This document shows positions 34,339 through 42,948 of a stretch of DNA of 64,000 nucleotides, one piece after another (position 1 is the first letter of the stretch; each line of letters begins with the position of its first letter). Source of the DNA: JAQBDA01 sp963709875. GTDB taxonomy: Bacteria; Chloroflexota; Anaerolineae; Anaerolineales; UBA4823. The position numbers were made by a program, and so were the translations under genes. The DNA lies in NCBI GenBank assembly GCA_963709875.1, contig CAVPYB010000005.1, forward strand, positions 1 to 64,000. Direction: 5' to 3'. Below the pieces are notes generated by a model. The model made no database searches and was not told where the DNA came from. It worked only from the letters and a program-made list of their open reading frames with translations.

Positions 34339-34443
34339 ATTGTCAAGGATTGTTGTCATATAATGATGTCAGACTACAGTTGAGCGTTCTGGAGAATAGC
34401 AAATATTGTGCGTTCTACGAATCCACCATCTGACCTAAAAACT

Positions 34444-34475
34444 ACCTCCCGCAGGTTCTAAAATCTGCGGGAGGT
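34444..34475. terminator. Hairpin ACCTCCCGCAG with GTTCTAAAA loop
   Basis: An 11-bp perfect stem. On the minus strand it lies just after the HUMPS gene stop and could terminate it, though the T-tract is weak. Its sequence is a close relative of the hairpin at 31948-31992. Confidence 0.6.
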
Positions 34476-34488
34476 CCTGGTAAAACAC

Positions 34489-35155
34489 TTACTCGATCGT
34501 TTCCAAAAATGTCTTCGCCATGGCGCCTACGTCGGCGTCGGTGGAGATGCCCTCCCACGGGTCGCCTGGCTGCACCAGGTTGACCACGACGATATTGGCG
34601 CCATTGAAGATGGCGCTGCGGGCTTCCTTGAGGTCCACGCCGCCTGCCGCCGAGATGACCACGTCGAACTTGCTGCGCAGGCGGTTGACATGCCGGTACT
34701 GGATGACCTTGCCGCGCGTGCTCTCCTCGTCGCGGCCGCGATGCAGGATGACCACGTCCGGCGGCCTCTCCAGCTTCATCACCACCTTGAGCGGGTCGGC
34801 CACGCCAAGCATGTCAAGCATCGAGTTCGACCCCTAGTTCTGCGCAGGCGGCGACAAAGATATCCAGGGTCTCGACCGGGGCGCTGCCCAGGGAGGTGGC
34901 AGCCGTCGCGCCGGCTTGCTTTGCCATGCGCACCTCGGAGTAAGCCCCGTCCAGGGTCTTCAGGTCGGCGACGATATGCCCGTCCCACAGGCGTTTGATG
35001 GCGCGGATGCCGTCCATGCCTTCTCGCTTGATGTACGGCGTACCGGCCTCGACCAATATGCGCGGGCTGTACTGGATAGACGGAAGGACCTTCCTGACCA
35101 GGGAGATATCGTAGTTGAAGGCGATCTGCAGGTAACGCGTTTTATCGTCGAGCAT
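34489..35155 (-). CDS. OMP decarboxylase/HUMPS-family protein (3-hexulose-6-phosphate synthase-like), one frameshift
   Basis: The first frame (35155 to 34814) gives LQIAFNYDISLVRKVLPSI, ILVEAGTPYIKREGMDGI, HIVADLKTLDGAYSEVRMAKQAGATA; the second (from about 34821) gives MLDMLGVADPLKVVMKL, VVILHRGRDEES, VVISAAGGVDLKEARSAIFNGANIVVVN. Together they form one TIM barrel with the family DxK-x-x-D motif (ADLKTLD) and the C-terminal phosphate-binding GGV/GAN parts. The frames join where LGVELD would run into MLDMLGV, so an indel near 34820 is likely. 3-hexulose-6-phosphate synthase joins formaldehyde to ribulose 5-phosphate; no isomerase gene lies nearby, so the substrate is open. Confidence 0.75.
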
Positions 35156-35220
35156 GCTGAGCGCTCCATCCGGCCGTCACCTTCCCAAACGCTCGAAGCT
35201 TTCGGGAAGGTGGCGGTTAA

Positions 35221-35997
35221 TCACTTCTTGTCATCATCGACCAGCAAGCTGGCAATTTTGCCCATCTCGGAGGGCAGCAGCAGGATGATCTTTTCGGAGG
35301 GGTCGGCTGCGATATCCCGGATGGTCTGCAAGGTGCGCAAGTGCAGCGCCCCCGGACTGCGGGCGAGGGTCTCGGCTGCCTGGCGCAGGTTCTCTGACGA
35401 CGACAGCTCGCCCTGCGAGGCGATGATCATCGCCCGGCGCTCGCGCTCGGCCTCGGCTTGCTTGGCCATGGCACGTTTCATCTCCGCCGGCAGCTCGACC
35501 TCCTGGATCTTGATCGATTCCACATCCACGCCCCAGCCGATCGTCTCAGAATCGACAATCTTCTTGATGCTCTCGGCAACCTGCTCGCGCTCGGTGAGCA
35601 CAAAATCCATCTCGGCGTTGCCGATCACATCCCGCAGCGCCGCCTGGGTGTACTGCTTGACGGCGAACACATAGTCCTCGATCTTGATGATGGCGTCCTC
35701 GGGCTTGACGACCTTGAAATACACCACCGCGTTGACCAGCATGGGAATATTGTCACGCGTCATCACCTCCTGGCGGGGGATATCGGCGGTCTTGATGCGC
35801 ATATCCACCTTGCGCATGGTCTGGGTAGGCCAGATAATGGTTAAACCCGGGTTGCGAGTATTTTTGTAGCGTCCCAACTGGAAGACAACCCCGCGCTCGT
35901 ACTCGTACAGCATTCTCACCGAGCGGAGCACCATCCAGACAAAAAGCAGCAATACGATGCCAACCACACAGGCGCCGATCGTGAAAAATTGTTCCAT
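35221..35997 (-). CDS. Slipin-type SPFH/band 7 membrane protein
   Basis: 258 residues. N-terminal membrane helix (FTIGACVVGIVLLLFVWMVLRSV), then the SPFH domain: EYERGVVFQLGRYKNTRNPGLTIIWP, RIKTADIPRQEVMTRDNIPMLVNAVVYFKV, ALRDVIGNAEMDFVLTEREQ and GVDVESIKIQEVELPAEMKRAMAKQAEAERERRAMII. Slipins form membrane microdomain scaffolds and often pair with an NfeD protease-like protein, which is absent here. GAGGAAT-like sequence precedes the ATG. A hairpin without T-tract (35179-35213) follows the stop. Confidence 0.9.
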   Translation of the reverse strand: MEQFFTIGACVVGIVLLLFVWMVLRSVRMLYEYERGVVFQLGRYKNTRNPGLTIIWPTQTMRKVDMRIKTADIPRQEVMTRDNIPMLVNAVVYFKVVKPEDAIIKIEDYVFAVKQYTQAALRDVIGNAEMDFVLTEREQVAESIKKIVDSETIGWGVDVESIKIQEVELPAEMKRAMAKQAEAERERRAMIIASQGELSSSENLRQAAETLARSPGALHLRTLQTIRDIAADPSEKIILLLPSEMGKIASLLVDDDKK

Positions 35998-36165
35998 GGA
36001 ATTCCTCCTCGTGACGATATTAGATTGCGGTGTAAGCCTTGGGCAGCAGGTCGCACCCCTGGGCTGCCTTTAGCTCGGGTGGTGCGATATAAATTTTACA
36101 CTGTAATAGCGGAACTCCACCTATCACATCCCTCAGGCTCCAAACCAGCGCTAGGGTTATCGTTC

Positions 36166-37446
36166 CTAGCGGAAGCTGAACTCTTCGTAGTGGATCTTGC
36201 GCGCCGGCACGCCCTGCTGGATGAACTGCGCCTTGAGCGCCTCGATCATCGGGTAGGGCCCGCACAGGTATATATCCTTCCCGGCGACCGGCCCGCTGCT
36301 GAGGGCGACCTTCTGCGCCGAGAGGTGTCCATCTGCGTTTGTATGGATGAAGTGCGCCCGGAAGGTGCTGTATTTCGCCCCGGCAGCCTCGATCTCTTCC
36401 CTGAAGAGAGCCTCGTCCGGCGTGCGGGTTGAGTAGTATAAGTCGATCCGCTGCCCTGCGCTGCCATCCAGGTCGCGCAGCCAGCTTAGGAATGGGGTGA
36501 TGCCGATCCCGCCCGCCACCCAGACCTGCTGCTCCCCGCCGGTGCGGAAGTCGAACATGCCGTAGCCGCCCTCCAGGCGCGCTTCCGTCCCCTCCTGCAG
36601 TATATCGAACAGCTCCTGCGTGAAATCGCCCGAGGCTTTGACCGTCAGGCGCAAGTTATCCTCGCCCGGCGAGCTGCTGATGGTGAAAGGATGTGCCTCG
36701 CGCAGGCTCCCGGTAGTCGGGAAACGTACGAACAGGAACTGCCCGGCGCGGTGGTTGAGGCGGCGCCCGGCGGCTGCCAGGCTGACTTCCACCACCGTGC
36801 CGCTCAGACGATTTACTCCGTCCACCCGATAGGTAAGCCCACGCTTGACCAGCGGCTCGAGCAGCTCTTTATAGATATACAGGGCGACTCCAGCAAAGGT
36901 GAGCGCCCGCACGTAAAGGTTCACCGGCGGCGAGAGCTGCATCACGTTCTCGATACGCAAGCTGTGCAGGATGCCAATGATGAAGAACAGCCCGGTGAAG
37001 CGGTGCACCAGCCGCCAGCGATGGTAGGGCAGACGCAGGTAGCCGCCGATGAAGGGGATGCGCTTTGCCAGCGCCAGCACGACCGAGACCAGCAGTCCGA
37101 TCAGGGCGATCTTGCCCAGCGAGGGCCCCAGGTTGAAGCCTTCGCTGGTGGCAGCCATCAGGAAGAAGTGCCCCAGCAGGAGCAGCATGGCAAGGACCGC
37201 CAGCGTGCGATGCACCAGGTACATCTTGTCCAGTCCGCCGAAGAGCGGCTCCAGGGTGCGCGGCCGGGTGGTCAGCAGGATGCCGCACGACATCAGGATC
37301 AGTGCTGAAGTACTCAGCGTTTCGCCGATGAGCTGGTTGGTGAAGTTCGCCCGCCCGTCATCGAGCGGCGGGAAAATAGCCCATAGTGCCAGGTTGGCCG
37401 CGATCAAGGCGGCGATCAGGATGCTGCCTAGCCGACGTTTCTGCAT
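36166..37446 (-). CDS. Ferric reductase-like transmembrane flavoprotein
   Basis: 426 residues. Residues 1-200 hold about six membrane helices of the ferric reductase/NOX-like domain with His pairs in MYLVHRTLAVLAMLLLLGHFFL and HRWRLVHRFTGLFFIIGILHSL that can bind two haems. Residues 210-310 are an FAD domain (HRAGQFLFVRF, HPFTISSSP), and the rest is an NAD(P)H domain (WVAGGIGITPFLSWL, YLCGPYPMIEALK). It should move electrons from NAD(P)H across the membrane to iron or another acceptor. A GGGAGG site lies before the ATG, and a TATAAT box near 37488. Confidence 0.9.
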   Translation of the reverse strand: MQKRRLGSILIAALIAANLALWAIFPPLDDGRANFTNQLIGETLSTSALILMSCGILLTTRPRTLEPLFGGLDKMYLVHRTLAVLAMLLLLGHFFLMAATSEGFNLGPSLGKIALIGLLVSVVLALAKRIPFIGGYLRLPYHRWRLVHRFTGLFFIIGILHSLRIENVMQLSPPVNLYVRALTFAGVALYIYKELLEPLVKRGLTYRVDGVNRLSGTVVEVSLAAAGRRLNHRAGQFLFVRFPTTGSLREAHPFTISSSPGEDNLRLTVKASGDFTQELFDILQEGTEARLEGGYGMFDFRTGGEQQVWVAGGIGITPFLSWLRDLDGSAGQRIDLYYSTRTPDEALFREEIEAAGAKYSTFRAHFIHTNADGHLSAQKVALSSGPVAGKDIYLCGPYPMIEALKAQFIQQGVPARKIHYEEFSFR

Positions 37447-37585
37447 GGATGTCCTCCCAGAGGTGATGGTGAATTCGGCAATTATAATCTTATACGTAGG
37501 ATATCAGGGATAGTGGTTCAATGTTTTATCTGCTAAAATTGCCCCGGGCAGATGCCGAATAACGATCACTAAGAATGGATGAATT

Positions 37586-37957
37586 ATGGATTATTTGATC
37601 AATCCCGACCAGGTAGAAGAATGGCCGATCGAGAAGCACGTGGGCGTGCACTCACGCATGCTGATCGAGGGGCAGAACATGACCGTGATGTGGACGCGCT
37701 GGGAGCCGGGGGCTAGCGCTCCGGAGCACAGCCACCCGCACGAGCAGAGCGGGATCGTGCTGAAAGGTCAATTCATCTTCACCGTCAACGGAGAAGAGTT
37801 CCCGGTGAGCGCCGGGGAGTTCTTCTACATCCCGCCGGGTGCCCCGCACGCCGAGCGCAACGACGGGGAGGAGGAGGCGGTGCTGACCGACTTCTTCGCG
37901 CCGGTAAGGGATGACTTACACCGTCGCCGCTTCCAGCCCAAGATTGTCGGAGAATAA
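37586..37957 (+). CDS. Cupin-domain protein
   Basis: 123 residues, one cupin barrel. Metal-binding motif 1, G-x5-HxH-x3-4-E-x6-G, is seen in PGASAPEHSHPHEQSGIVLKG, and motif 2 in FFYIPPGAPHAERN. It may be an isomerase, dioxygenase or sugar-binding sensor; the sequence does not tell. The start MDYLINPDQVEEWP lacks a strong ribosome binding site. Confidence 0.85.
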   Translation: MDYLINPDQVEEWPIEKHVGVHSRMLIEGQNMTVMWTRWEPGASAPEHSHPHEQSGIVLKGQFIFTVNGEEFPVSAGEFFYIPPGAPHAERNDGEEEAVLTDFFAPVRDDLHRRRFQPKIVGE

Positions 37958-37967
37958 TAACTTTAAC

Positions 37968-38048
37968 CTCGAAGGACGCCAAGGAACACGAAGATAATAT
38001 CAGATGCTTTCTTCGTGTTTCTTCATTCCTTTGTGTTCTTCGTGGTTC
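37968..38048. repeat. Dispersed CACGAAG/CTTCGTG hairpin, second copy
   Basis: CGAAGGACGCCAAGGAACACGAAG, a 17-base centre, then CTTCGTGTTTCTTCATTCCTTTGTGTTCTTCGTGG in part complementary order. It lies between convergent genes and overlaps the end of the next one by 2 bases. Confidence 0.65.
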
Positions 38049-39408
38049 AATGTATTATGGTTTCAAGCCATTCGGGAGGCCGGCGGGAAGGCGGTTTCGC
38101 TCCGTAGAAGAAATCGTCCAGGCGCAGCGCCAGGCGGCGGAAGATGCGTGAGCGGCGGATGCCGCGCCGCACCAGGTTGTGGTAGAGGCTATCGGGGTGC
38201 GAGTACGGGCAGACCGCCATGCAGCGGGCGCAGTCGGTGCCGATCTGGTTCCAGTAGCCGAAGCATTTATCGGCGTCGATGCGCCAGCGCCGGATGCCAT
38301 CGCTCTCACCTTGCGGTCCGTAAGGGATAGCCTGTGGTGGGCAGCAGGCGGCGCATTTCTCGCACAGCGTGCAGAAATCGATTGTGGATGGAGAAGGCCG
38401 CGCAGGGTCAGCGACCAGCTCCAGCTCGGTGGTGACCACACCCAGGCGCACGCGTGGTCCCAACCCGGGAGTCATCAGCAGACCGATGCGCCCGATCTCC
38501 CCCAGCCCGGCATCGCGCGCCACCAGCGGGCAGATCACGCGGTAGTTGCCGTCGATATGGGCGCGCGCCGGGTAGCCCATCAGGCGGATAGCGGCTGCCA
38601 GCTGAACCGCAGTGCGGGCGGCTTCCACGTACTGGTGCGCCAATTCCATCACCGCCGGCGGGTATGGTCCGCTGCCAGTCATGGCGAAGTCCATCTCCAC
38701 AGTAAAAGCGATCGCCCAGCGCCCCTCCACCGGGATCGGGTCGCCGTACACACCCTGGCCGCGCCCGATATGCGAGTAGAAGTGGTACGGGCGCAGCTCG
38801 GTGATGCCCACCGAGTGCGCCCCGTAATGGCGCGCCAGCGACTTGATATAGGCGCTCATCTCCGTCGGGGGCAGGCTGGTGCGCTGCAGGCTGATCGGTC
38901 CGTCCACCGCGCCTGCCAGCGCTTCGGTCAGGAAGAAGCTGCCATCCGCGGCTGCGAAGAGCAGCGGGTCGGCCAGCTTGGCGTGCGGCGAGAGCAGCCC
39001 GGGTCTCTGGCGCAGCCGGTCGTCGAAGGCTTTCTTCTCCGGGCGCATCTGGTAGTAAGAGTCATACTGCGGGCTGCCGGGTTTCAGCCGGATGCGAGCG
39101 AAGGGGATATCGCGCTCGTCGTAGCGACTGGCGGGGTGCTGGTGGGACATGCTGTCCCGGCGCTCAGGTAGGAGCAGCAGCGCAGCCCCTGCCAGCAGGA
39201 TCAGCGCGGTCAGAGCCAGCACGGCGAGCTGGATGGTGGGCGGCAGCGTGGCAGCGATCATGGAAGTGAGACCCACCAGGATAGCGATCCCGGCTGCTCT
39301 ACCGGTTGCCCGCTGCTCTCCCTCCCGCAGGGATGCCAGGCTGAACCCGCTGATGCCCAGCACCAGGATGATGGAAAGGAAGAGCATGCAATAAGCCAAC
39401 CAGAGCAT
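38047..39408 (-). CDS. Membrane-anchored reductive dehalogenase homologue
   Basis: 453 residues. Three N-terminal membrane helices (MLWLAYCMLFLSIILVLGISGF, AAGIAILVGLTSMIAATLPP, LAVLALTALILLAGAALLLL), then the corrinoid-binding reductive dehalogenase domain (AYIKSLARHYGAHSVGITELRPYHFYSHIG, GNYRVICPLVARDAGLGEIGRIGLLMTPGLGPRVRLGVVTT) and two 4Fe-4S clusters (CTLCEKCAACCPP and CARCMAVCPYSHPD). There is no twin-arginine signal, unlike respiratory RdhA. The ATG at 39408 lies exactly 6 bases after a perfect TATAAT, so a leaderless start is preferred; ATGs at 39462 or 39528 are alternatives. Substrate unknown. Confidence 0.8.
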   Translation of the reverse strand: MLWLAYCMLFLSIILVLGISGFSLASLREGEQRATGRAAGIAILVGLTSMIAATLPPTIQLAVLALTALILLAGAALLLLPERRDSMSHQHPASRYDERDIPFARIRLKPGSPQYDSYYQMRPEKKAFDDRLRQRPGLLSPHAKLADPLLFAAADGSFFLTEALAGAVDGPISLQRTSLPPTEMSAYIKSLARHYGAHSVGITELRPYHFYSHIGRGQGVYGDPIPVEGRWAIAFTVEMDFAMTGSGPYPPAVMELAHQYVEAARTAVQLAAAIRLMGYPARAHIDGNYRVICPLVARDAGLGEIGRIGLLMTPGLGPRVRLGVVTTELELVADPARPSPSTIDFCTLCEKCAACCPPQAIPYGPQGESDGIRRWRIDADKCFGYWNQIGTDCARCMAVCPYSHPDSLYHNLVRRGIRRSRIFRRLALRLDDFFYGAKPPSRRPPEWLETIIH

Positions 39409-39414
39409 GGGGAA

Positions 39415-39420
39415 ATTATA
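39415..39420 (-). promoter_or_regulatory. -10 box for the reductive dehalogenase homologue
   Basis: TATAAT read on the minus strand, followed by TTCCCC and the ATG. The 6-base gap fits transcription starting at the start codon. Confidence 0.65.
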
Positions 39421-39552
39421 ACCTTTCCTAATTCCGAGTACCTTACCACTGATTCCCTTCATCGCCTTACACCTGTGTAAGATCGCTTTGAAGCCTCCCA
39501 TTTTGTGAAATAATGAACACTGCAACACAACTCACATCGTGGAGGTCTTCCC

Positions 39553-41913
39553 ATGCGCTTCACTCGCAAACACCTTTCCATCTGGCTGAGCCTGTCCATC
39601 CTGCTGCTGGCAACGCTAGCACGTGCCTCCGCCAGCGCCCCGGCGCCGGATGCGCCGGAACCCGTTGCGGCGTCCGCACAACCGTTAGCCGCTCACCTGG
39701 ATACGGATGGCTACCTGCGCACCTCCTCCGCCTTCAGCGGCACGCTGGATGCCGAGGGCTGGCGGATGAGCCTCGACCTGGACGGCGAGCCGCGCTTCAC
39801 GCCTGCTCGTGCAAAAGCTGCCCCAACCACCAGCTGGGAGGCGCAGTTCAGCCCGCGCGGCACCTCCTGGCAGGTGCGTGCCCTTGCGGTGGACGGGGAT
39901 TCGGTCTATGCAGGCGGCGGGTTCGTCGCGGCGGGCGATACGATGGCGACTTATGTTGCCCGCTGGGATGCATCCAGCGGCGAATGGTCGCCGGTGGGCG
40001 AGTTCCACAGCGCCGTGGAAGCGCTGCTGTTCAGCGATGGCTACCTGTACGCGGGTGGCGAATACTTTCTCTCGCGCTGGGATCCGGGGACAGGCACCTG
40101 GACAGACCTGGGCTATCCCATCGGCACGGTGCGCGCCATCGCTGTCCTGGGGGATTACGTCTATATCGGCGGCTATTTTACAGATGTGGATGGCGTGCCG
40201 GTCTCATCCGTGGCACGCTGGCACAAGACCAACCAGACCTGGGAGGCGGTCGGCTCAGGGGTGGACAAAGTGGTGTACGCCCTGGCAGCCGGGGACGGGC
40301 TGCTGTACCTGGGCGGTGAGTTCGATTCTGCCGGCGGGATGGCAGCCGGAAAGATGGCCTCCTGGAACCCGGGCTCGGGAGATTGGGCCACGCTGAATGG
40401 CGGCTCGACCGGGGGAGAGGTGCACGCGCTGGCTTATTACGCCGGTTCGCTGTATGCGGGCGGCTGGATCACGGAGACGGGAAGTGTTACCGTCACCCAC
40501 GTCGCGCGCTGGGATGGCGGGCAATGGTATGCCATGGGCGATAACCTGACCGGCAGCGTGTACGGACTGTCCGCCGGCAGCCAGGGAGTATTCGCCACCA
40601 CCAGCCTGGAGTACGACGTCAGCGATCCCGAACCCTTCAACATGGGCGTCAAGTGGAACGGCAGCAGCGGGAAATGGGTGCGCCTGGGGGTAGGCATGGA
40701 TTGCGAAAATCATTACAGCTACTGCGAGACGTATGCCGTCGCGGCGGGCAACGGCAGGCTTTACTTTGGGGGCGATTTCAATACAGCAGGCGACCAGACT
40801 GCCCTGCATGTAGCTTCCTACAACCTGAACCCGGGAGCCTGGTCAGCGCTGTATAACGGGCCATATGGGCAGGGTGTCGATGGCGAGGTACTTTCTATCG
40901 TGGTGAAGGGCACGGATGTGTATATCGGCGGCTGGTTCCGGCGTGTGGGCGGGATCGAAGCCAACCATATCGCACGCTGGGACAGCCAGACGGATACCTG
41001 GCACGCACTGGGCGAGGGTACCAACTGGGGGGTATATGCCCTGGCGCTGATGGGCGATAACCTGTACGTGGGTGGGCGCTTCGGGGAGGCCGGTGGTGTG
41101 GATGTCAGCTATCTGGCGCGCTACGATACCCTGTTGGGCACCTGGCACTCGGTCGGTCCGGGGACAGATCCTGGTCCCGACGACTGGGTGGAAGCCCTGG
41201 CGGTGGAAGGCAGCAAGCTGTACGTGGGCGGATATTTCACCAATATCCGCGACGTCGGCGCCAGCGACCATATCGCCGTATGGGATGCGGTCGCACAGGA
41301 CTGGACCCTGGTGGCCGGCAGCGACCTGGATTACACCGTACTGGCTATCCTGCCGGACGGAGAGAACGTGTACGTCGGCGGCATGTTCTACCAGAATGCC
41401 GGCAGCACTTACGAACACGTCGCCCGCTGGCACACGCCGACGAACACCTGGCACGCCATGGATTTCGGCCTGGATGGCAACGTGCACAGCCTGGTGCCGT
41501 ACGGTGCAGACGTGCTGGCGGGTGGGGTATTCCCCGGGCGGGTGCAGTTATGGGATCCCGGCAGCCAGACCTGGAGCATTCTGCCTGGCGGTTGGCTGGG
41601 TGGAGGTTCGTATGGCGGGATTGCTTACGACATGGCAGTATCCGCCAGTGGGGAGATCTTCGTGGTGGGCGATTTCACCCAGGCAGGCGATATACAGGCG
41701 TGGGGCATAGCCCAGTACAGCGCCGCCTGCCAGCGCTGGATGCCGGTGGAAGGTGGCTTCAACGCCCGCGGGCAGTCCATCGCCCTGATGGGCGAGCAGC
41801 TGTTCGCCGGCGGCAGCTTCAGCCTGACTGGCTCACAGCCCTCCTACCGCTTCGCCAGCCGACCGACCAGCGATGGCGTGTGTGTGTTCGTGCCGCTGGT
41901 GGTGCGGGACTAA
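39553..41913 (+). CDS. Large secreted beta-propeller repeat protein
   Basis: 786 residues with a signal peptide (WLSLSILLLATLARASAS). The body has about eleven blades of about 50-60 residues with the consensus ALAV-GD-VYVGG-F--AGG----HVARWD--T-TW--LG-G, as in Rax2-like/delta-60-type propellers. DNA-level identity between blades is low, so this is an old array, unlike the DUF4397 units. It ends CVFVPLVVRD, a further example of the shared C-terminal tail. GGAGG lies before the ATG. Probably a cell-surface or extracellular binding protein; no catalytic motif is seen. Confidence 0.85.
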   Translation: MRFTRKHLSIWLSLSILLLATLARASASAPAPDAPEPVAASAQPLAAHLDTDGYLRTSSAFSGTLDAEGWRMSLDLDGEPRFTPARAKAAPTTSWEAQFSPRGTSWQVRALAVDGDSVYAGGGFVAAGDTMATYVARWDASSGEWSPVGEFHSAVEALLFSDGYLYAGGEYFLSRWDPGTGTWTDLGYPIGTVRAIAVLGDYVYIGGYFTDVDGVPVSSVARWHKTNQTWEAVGSGVDKVVYALAAGDGLLYLGGEFDSAGGMAAGKMASWNPGSGDWATLNGGSTGGEVHALAYYAGSLYAGGWITETGSVTVTHVARWDGGQWYAMGDNLTGSVYGLSAGSQGVFATTSLEYDVSDPEPFNMGVKWNGSSGKWVRLGVGMDCENHYSYCETYAVAAGNGRLYFGGDFNTAGDQTALHVASYNLNPGAWSALYNGPYGQGVDGEVLSIVVKGTDVYIGGWFRRVGGIEANHIARWDSQTDTWHALGEGTNWGVYALALMGDNLYVGGRFGEAGGVDVSYLARYDTLLGTWHSVGPGTDPGPDDWVEALAVEGSKLYVGGYFTNIRDVGASDHIAVWDAVAQDWTLVAGSDLDYTVLAILPDGENVYVGGMFYQNAGSTYEHVARWHTPTNTWHAMDFGLDGNVHSLVPYGADVLAGGVFPGRVQLWDPGSQTWSILPGGWLGGGSYGGIAYDMAVSASGEIFVVGDFTQAGDIQAWGIAQYSAACQRWMPVEGGFNARGQSIALMGEQLFAGGSFSLTGSQPSYRFASRPTSDGVCVFVPLVVRD

Positions 41914-41931
41914 TCTGCCGACGGAAGTTGA

Positions 41932-41937
41932 TATAAT
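41932..41937 (+). promoter_or_regulatory. -10 box for the F420-type nitroreductase gene
   Basis: TATAAT, then 7 bases to the GTG start at 41945; no Shine-Dalgarno sequence in between. Confidence 0.6.
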
Positions 41938-41944
41938 TACCGTT

Positions 41945-42477
41945 GTGAGCAGCGCACGGCAGGCCGTCATCCAACTCATCTCAGACATCACCGGCACGAA
42001 GGCAGGGCAGTGGCTTTTCGCCAGGCTGGCACACCGGTTGGATGGAGCCGTGATGCGTCTTTCCAGGGGACAGCAGACCCTGGCAGGCTTGCTGACCGGA
42101 CTGCCGGTAGCCTTTCTGACTACCACCGGCGCAAAGAGCGGTCTCCCGCGCCGGGTGCCGGTGCTGCTGACCTTCGCGGGCGATAAACCGCTCCTGATCT
42201 CGACCAATTGGGGGCAGCGCAAATACCCGGGCTGGCATTACAACCTGAGTGCGAACCCGAGCGCCGGGCTGGAGCTCAACGGGCAAAGTGGGACCTATCG
42301 GGCGCGGAAAGTCCAAGGAGCGGAGCGAGAGAGCTACTGGGCGCTGGCGGTGCGCCAGTTCCCAGGGTATGAAGTCTCTACCGCTCGCGCGTCGGGGGAC
42401 GCGAGATCGGCGTCTGGCTCCTGGAGCCGGTCAAAGACTTACCACAGAGCTCACAGAGAACACAGAGAGAAGAATAA
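41945..42477 (+). CDS. Deazaflavin (F420)-dependent nitroreductase-family protein, one frameshift
   Basis: GTG start at 41945. The split-barrel fold of the Ddn family is visible: FLTTTGAKSGLPRRVPVLLTFAGDKPLLISTNWGQRKYPGWHYNLSANPSAGLEL, then YRARKVQGAERESYWALAVRQFPGYEV. At about 42379 a TC duplication (or 1-base loss) moves the frame; the expected end REIGVWLLEPVKDLPQ lies in the shifted frame and stops at 42477. The unshifted frame runs to 42517 and its last residues are encoded by the CACAGAG hairpin repeat. Ddn-type enzymes use F420H2 to reduce varied substrates. Confidence 0.8.
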
Positions 42478-42510
42478 CAAAAACTCTGTGTACTCTGTGT
42501 GCTCCGTGGT
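42440..42510. repeat. CACAGAG/CTCTGTG composite hairpin
   Basis: ACCACAGAG-CTCACAGAG-AACACAGAG on one side and CTCTGTGT-ACTCTGTG-TGCTCCGTGGT on the other. It has the same architecture as the CACGAAG hairpins and overlaps the end of the nitroreductase frame. Confidence 0.7.
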
Positions 42511-42518
42511 GATTTGAT

Positions 42519-42923
42519 TTAGTAGGTGATGACGCGGGGGAGCGCTTTGGCCTGGTCCACCCAGCTCTCGACCTGCACACGGTTGGGGAGCTGGCGCACC
42601 AGCTTCTTCTTTACGTTGGTCGCTTCCAGGGCTTCGTACAGGTTGCTGGGGTTGCGTTGCGCCAGCTCGGGCACAGTATCCACACCGGCGGCTTCCAGCA
42701 GGTCGGAATACTCTTCGCCGATGCCCTTGATCCGGAACAGGTCGGCGCGGTTGACCCATTTCAGCACCAGGCTCTCACTGATGCCGGTCTGCTGCGCCAG
42801 GTCCTTGCGCAGTTTGGGGGTCGAGCCGGCTTCGAGCAGTTTCTCGGTTGTGCTGATGCCTGCCTCCCGCAGAGCCTTGGCGAATACCTCGCCGATCCCC
42901 TCGATGCTGATAATACTGACCAT
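42519..42923 (-). CDS. DUF4332 helix-hairpin-helix protein
   Basis: 134 residues with two helix-hairpin-helix units: SIEGIGEVFAKALREAGISTTEKLLEAG and RIKGIGEEYSDLLEAAGVDTVPELAQRNP, the pattern of DUF4332. HhH units contact nucleic-acid backbones in polymerases and ligases, but DUF4332 proteins have no proven role. AAGGAGG lies before the ATG. Confidence 0.9.
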   Translation of the reverse strand: MVSIISIEGIGEVFAKALREAGISTTEKLLEAGSTPKLRKDLAQQTGISESLVLKWVNRADLFRIKGIGEEYSDLLEAAGVDTVPELAQRNPSNLYEALEATNVKKKLVRQLPNRVQVESWVDQAKALPRVITY

Positions 42924-42948
42924 GTTAACCTCCTTAAATCACAAGCAG

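Noticed and set aside
34489..35155. Two separate overlapping genes for the HUMPS-family protein
   Set aside because: Each half lacks part of the TIM barrel, and the homology continues directly across the overlap, so one gene with an indel is simpler. Translational coupling of two halves cannot be fully excluded.
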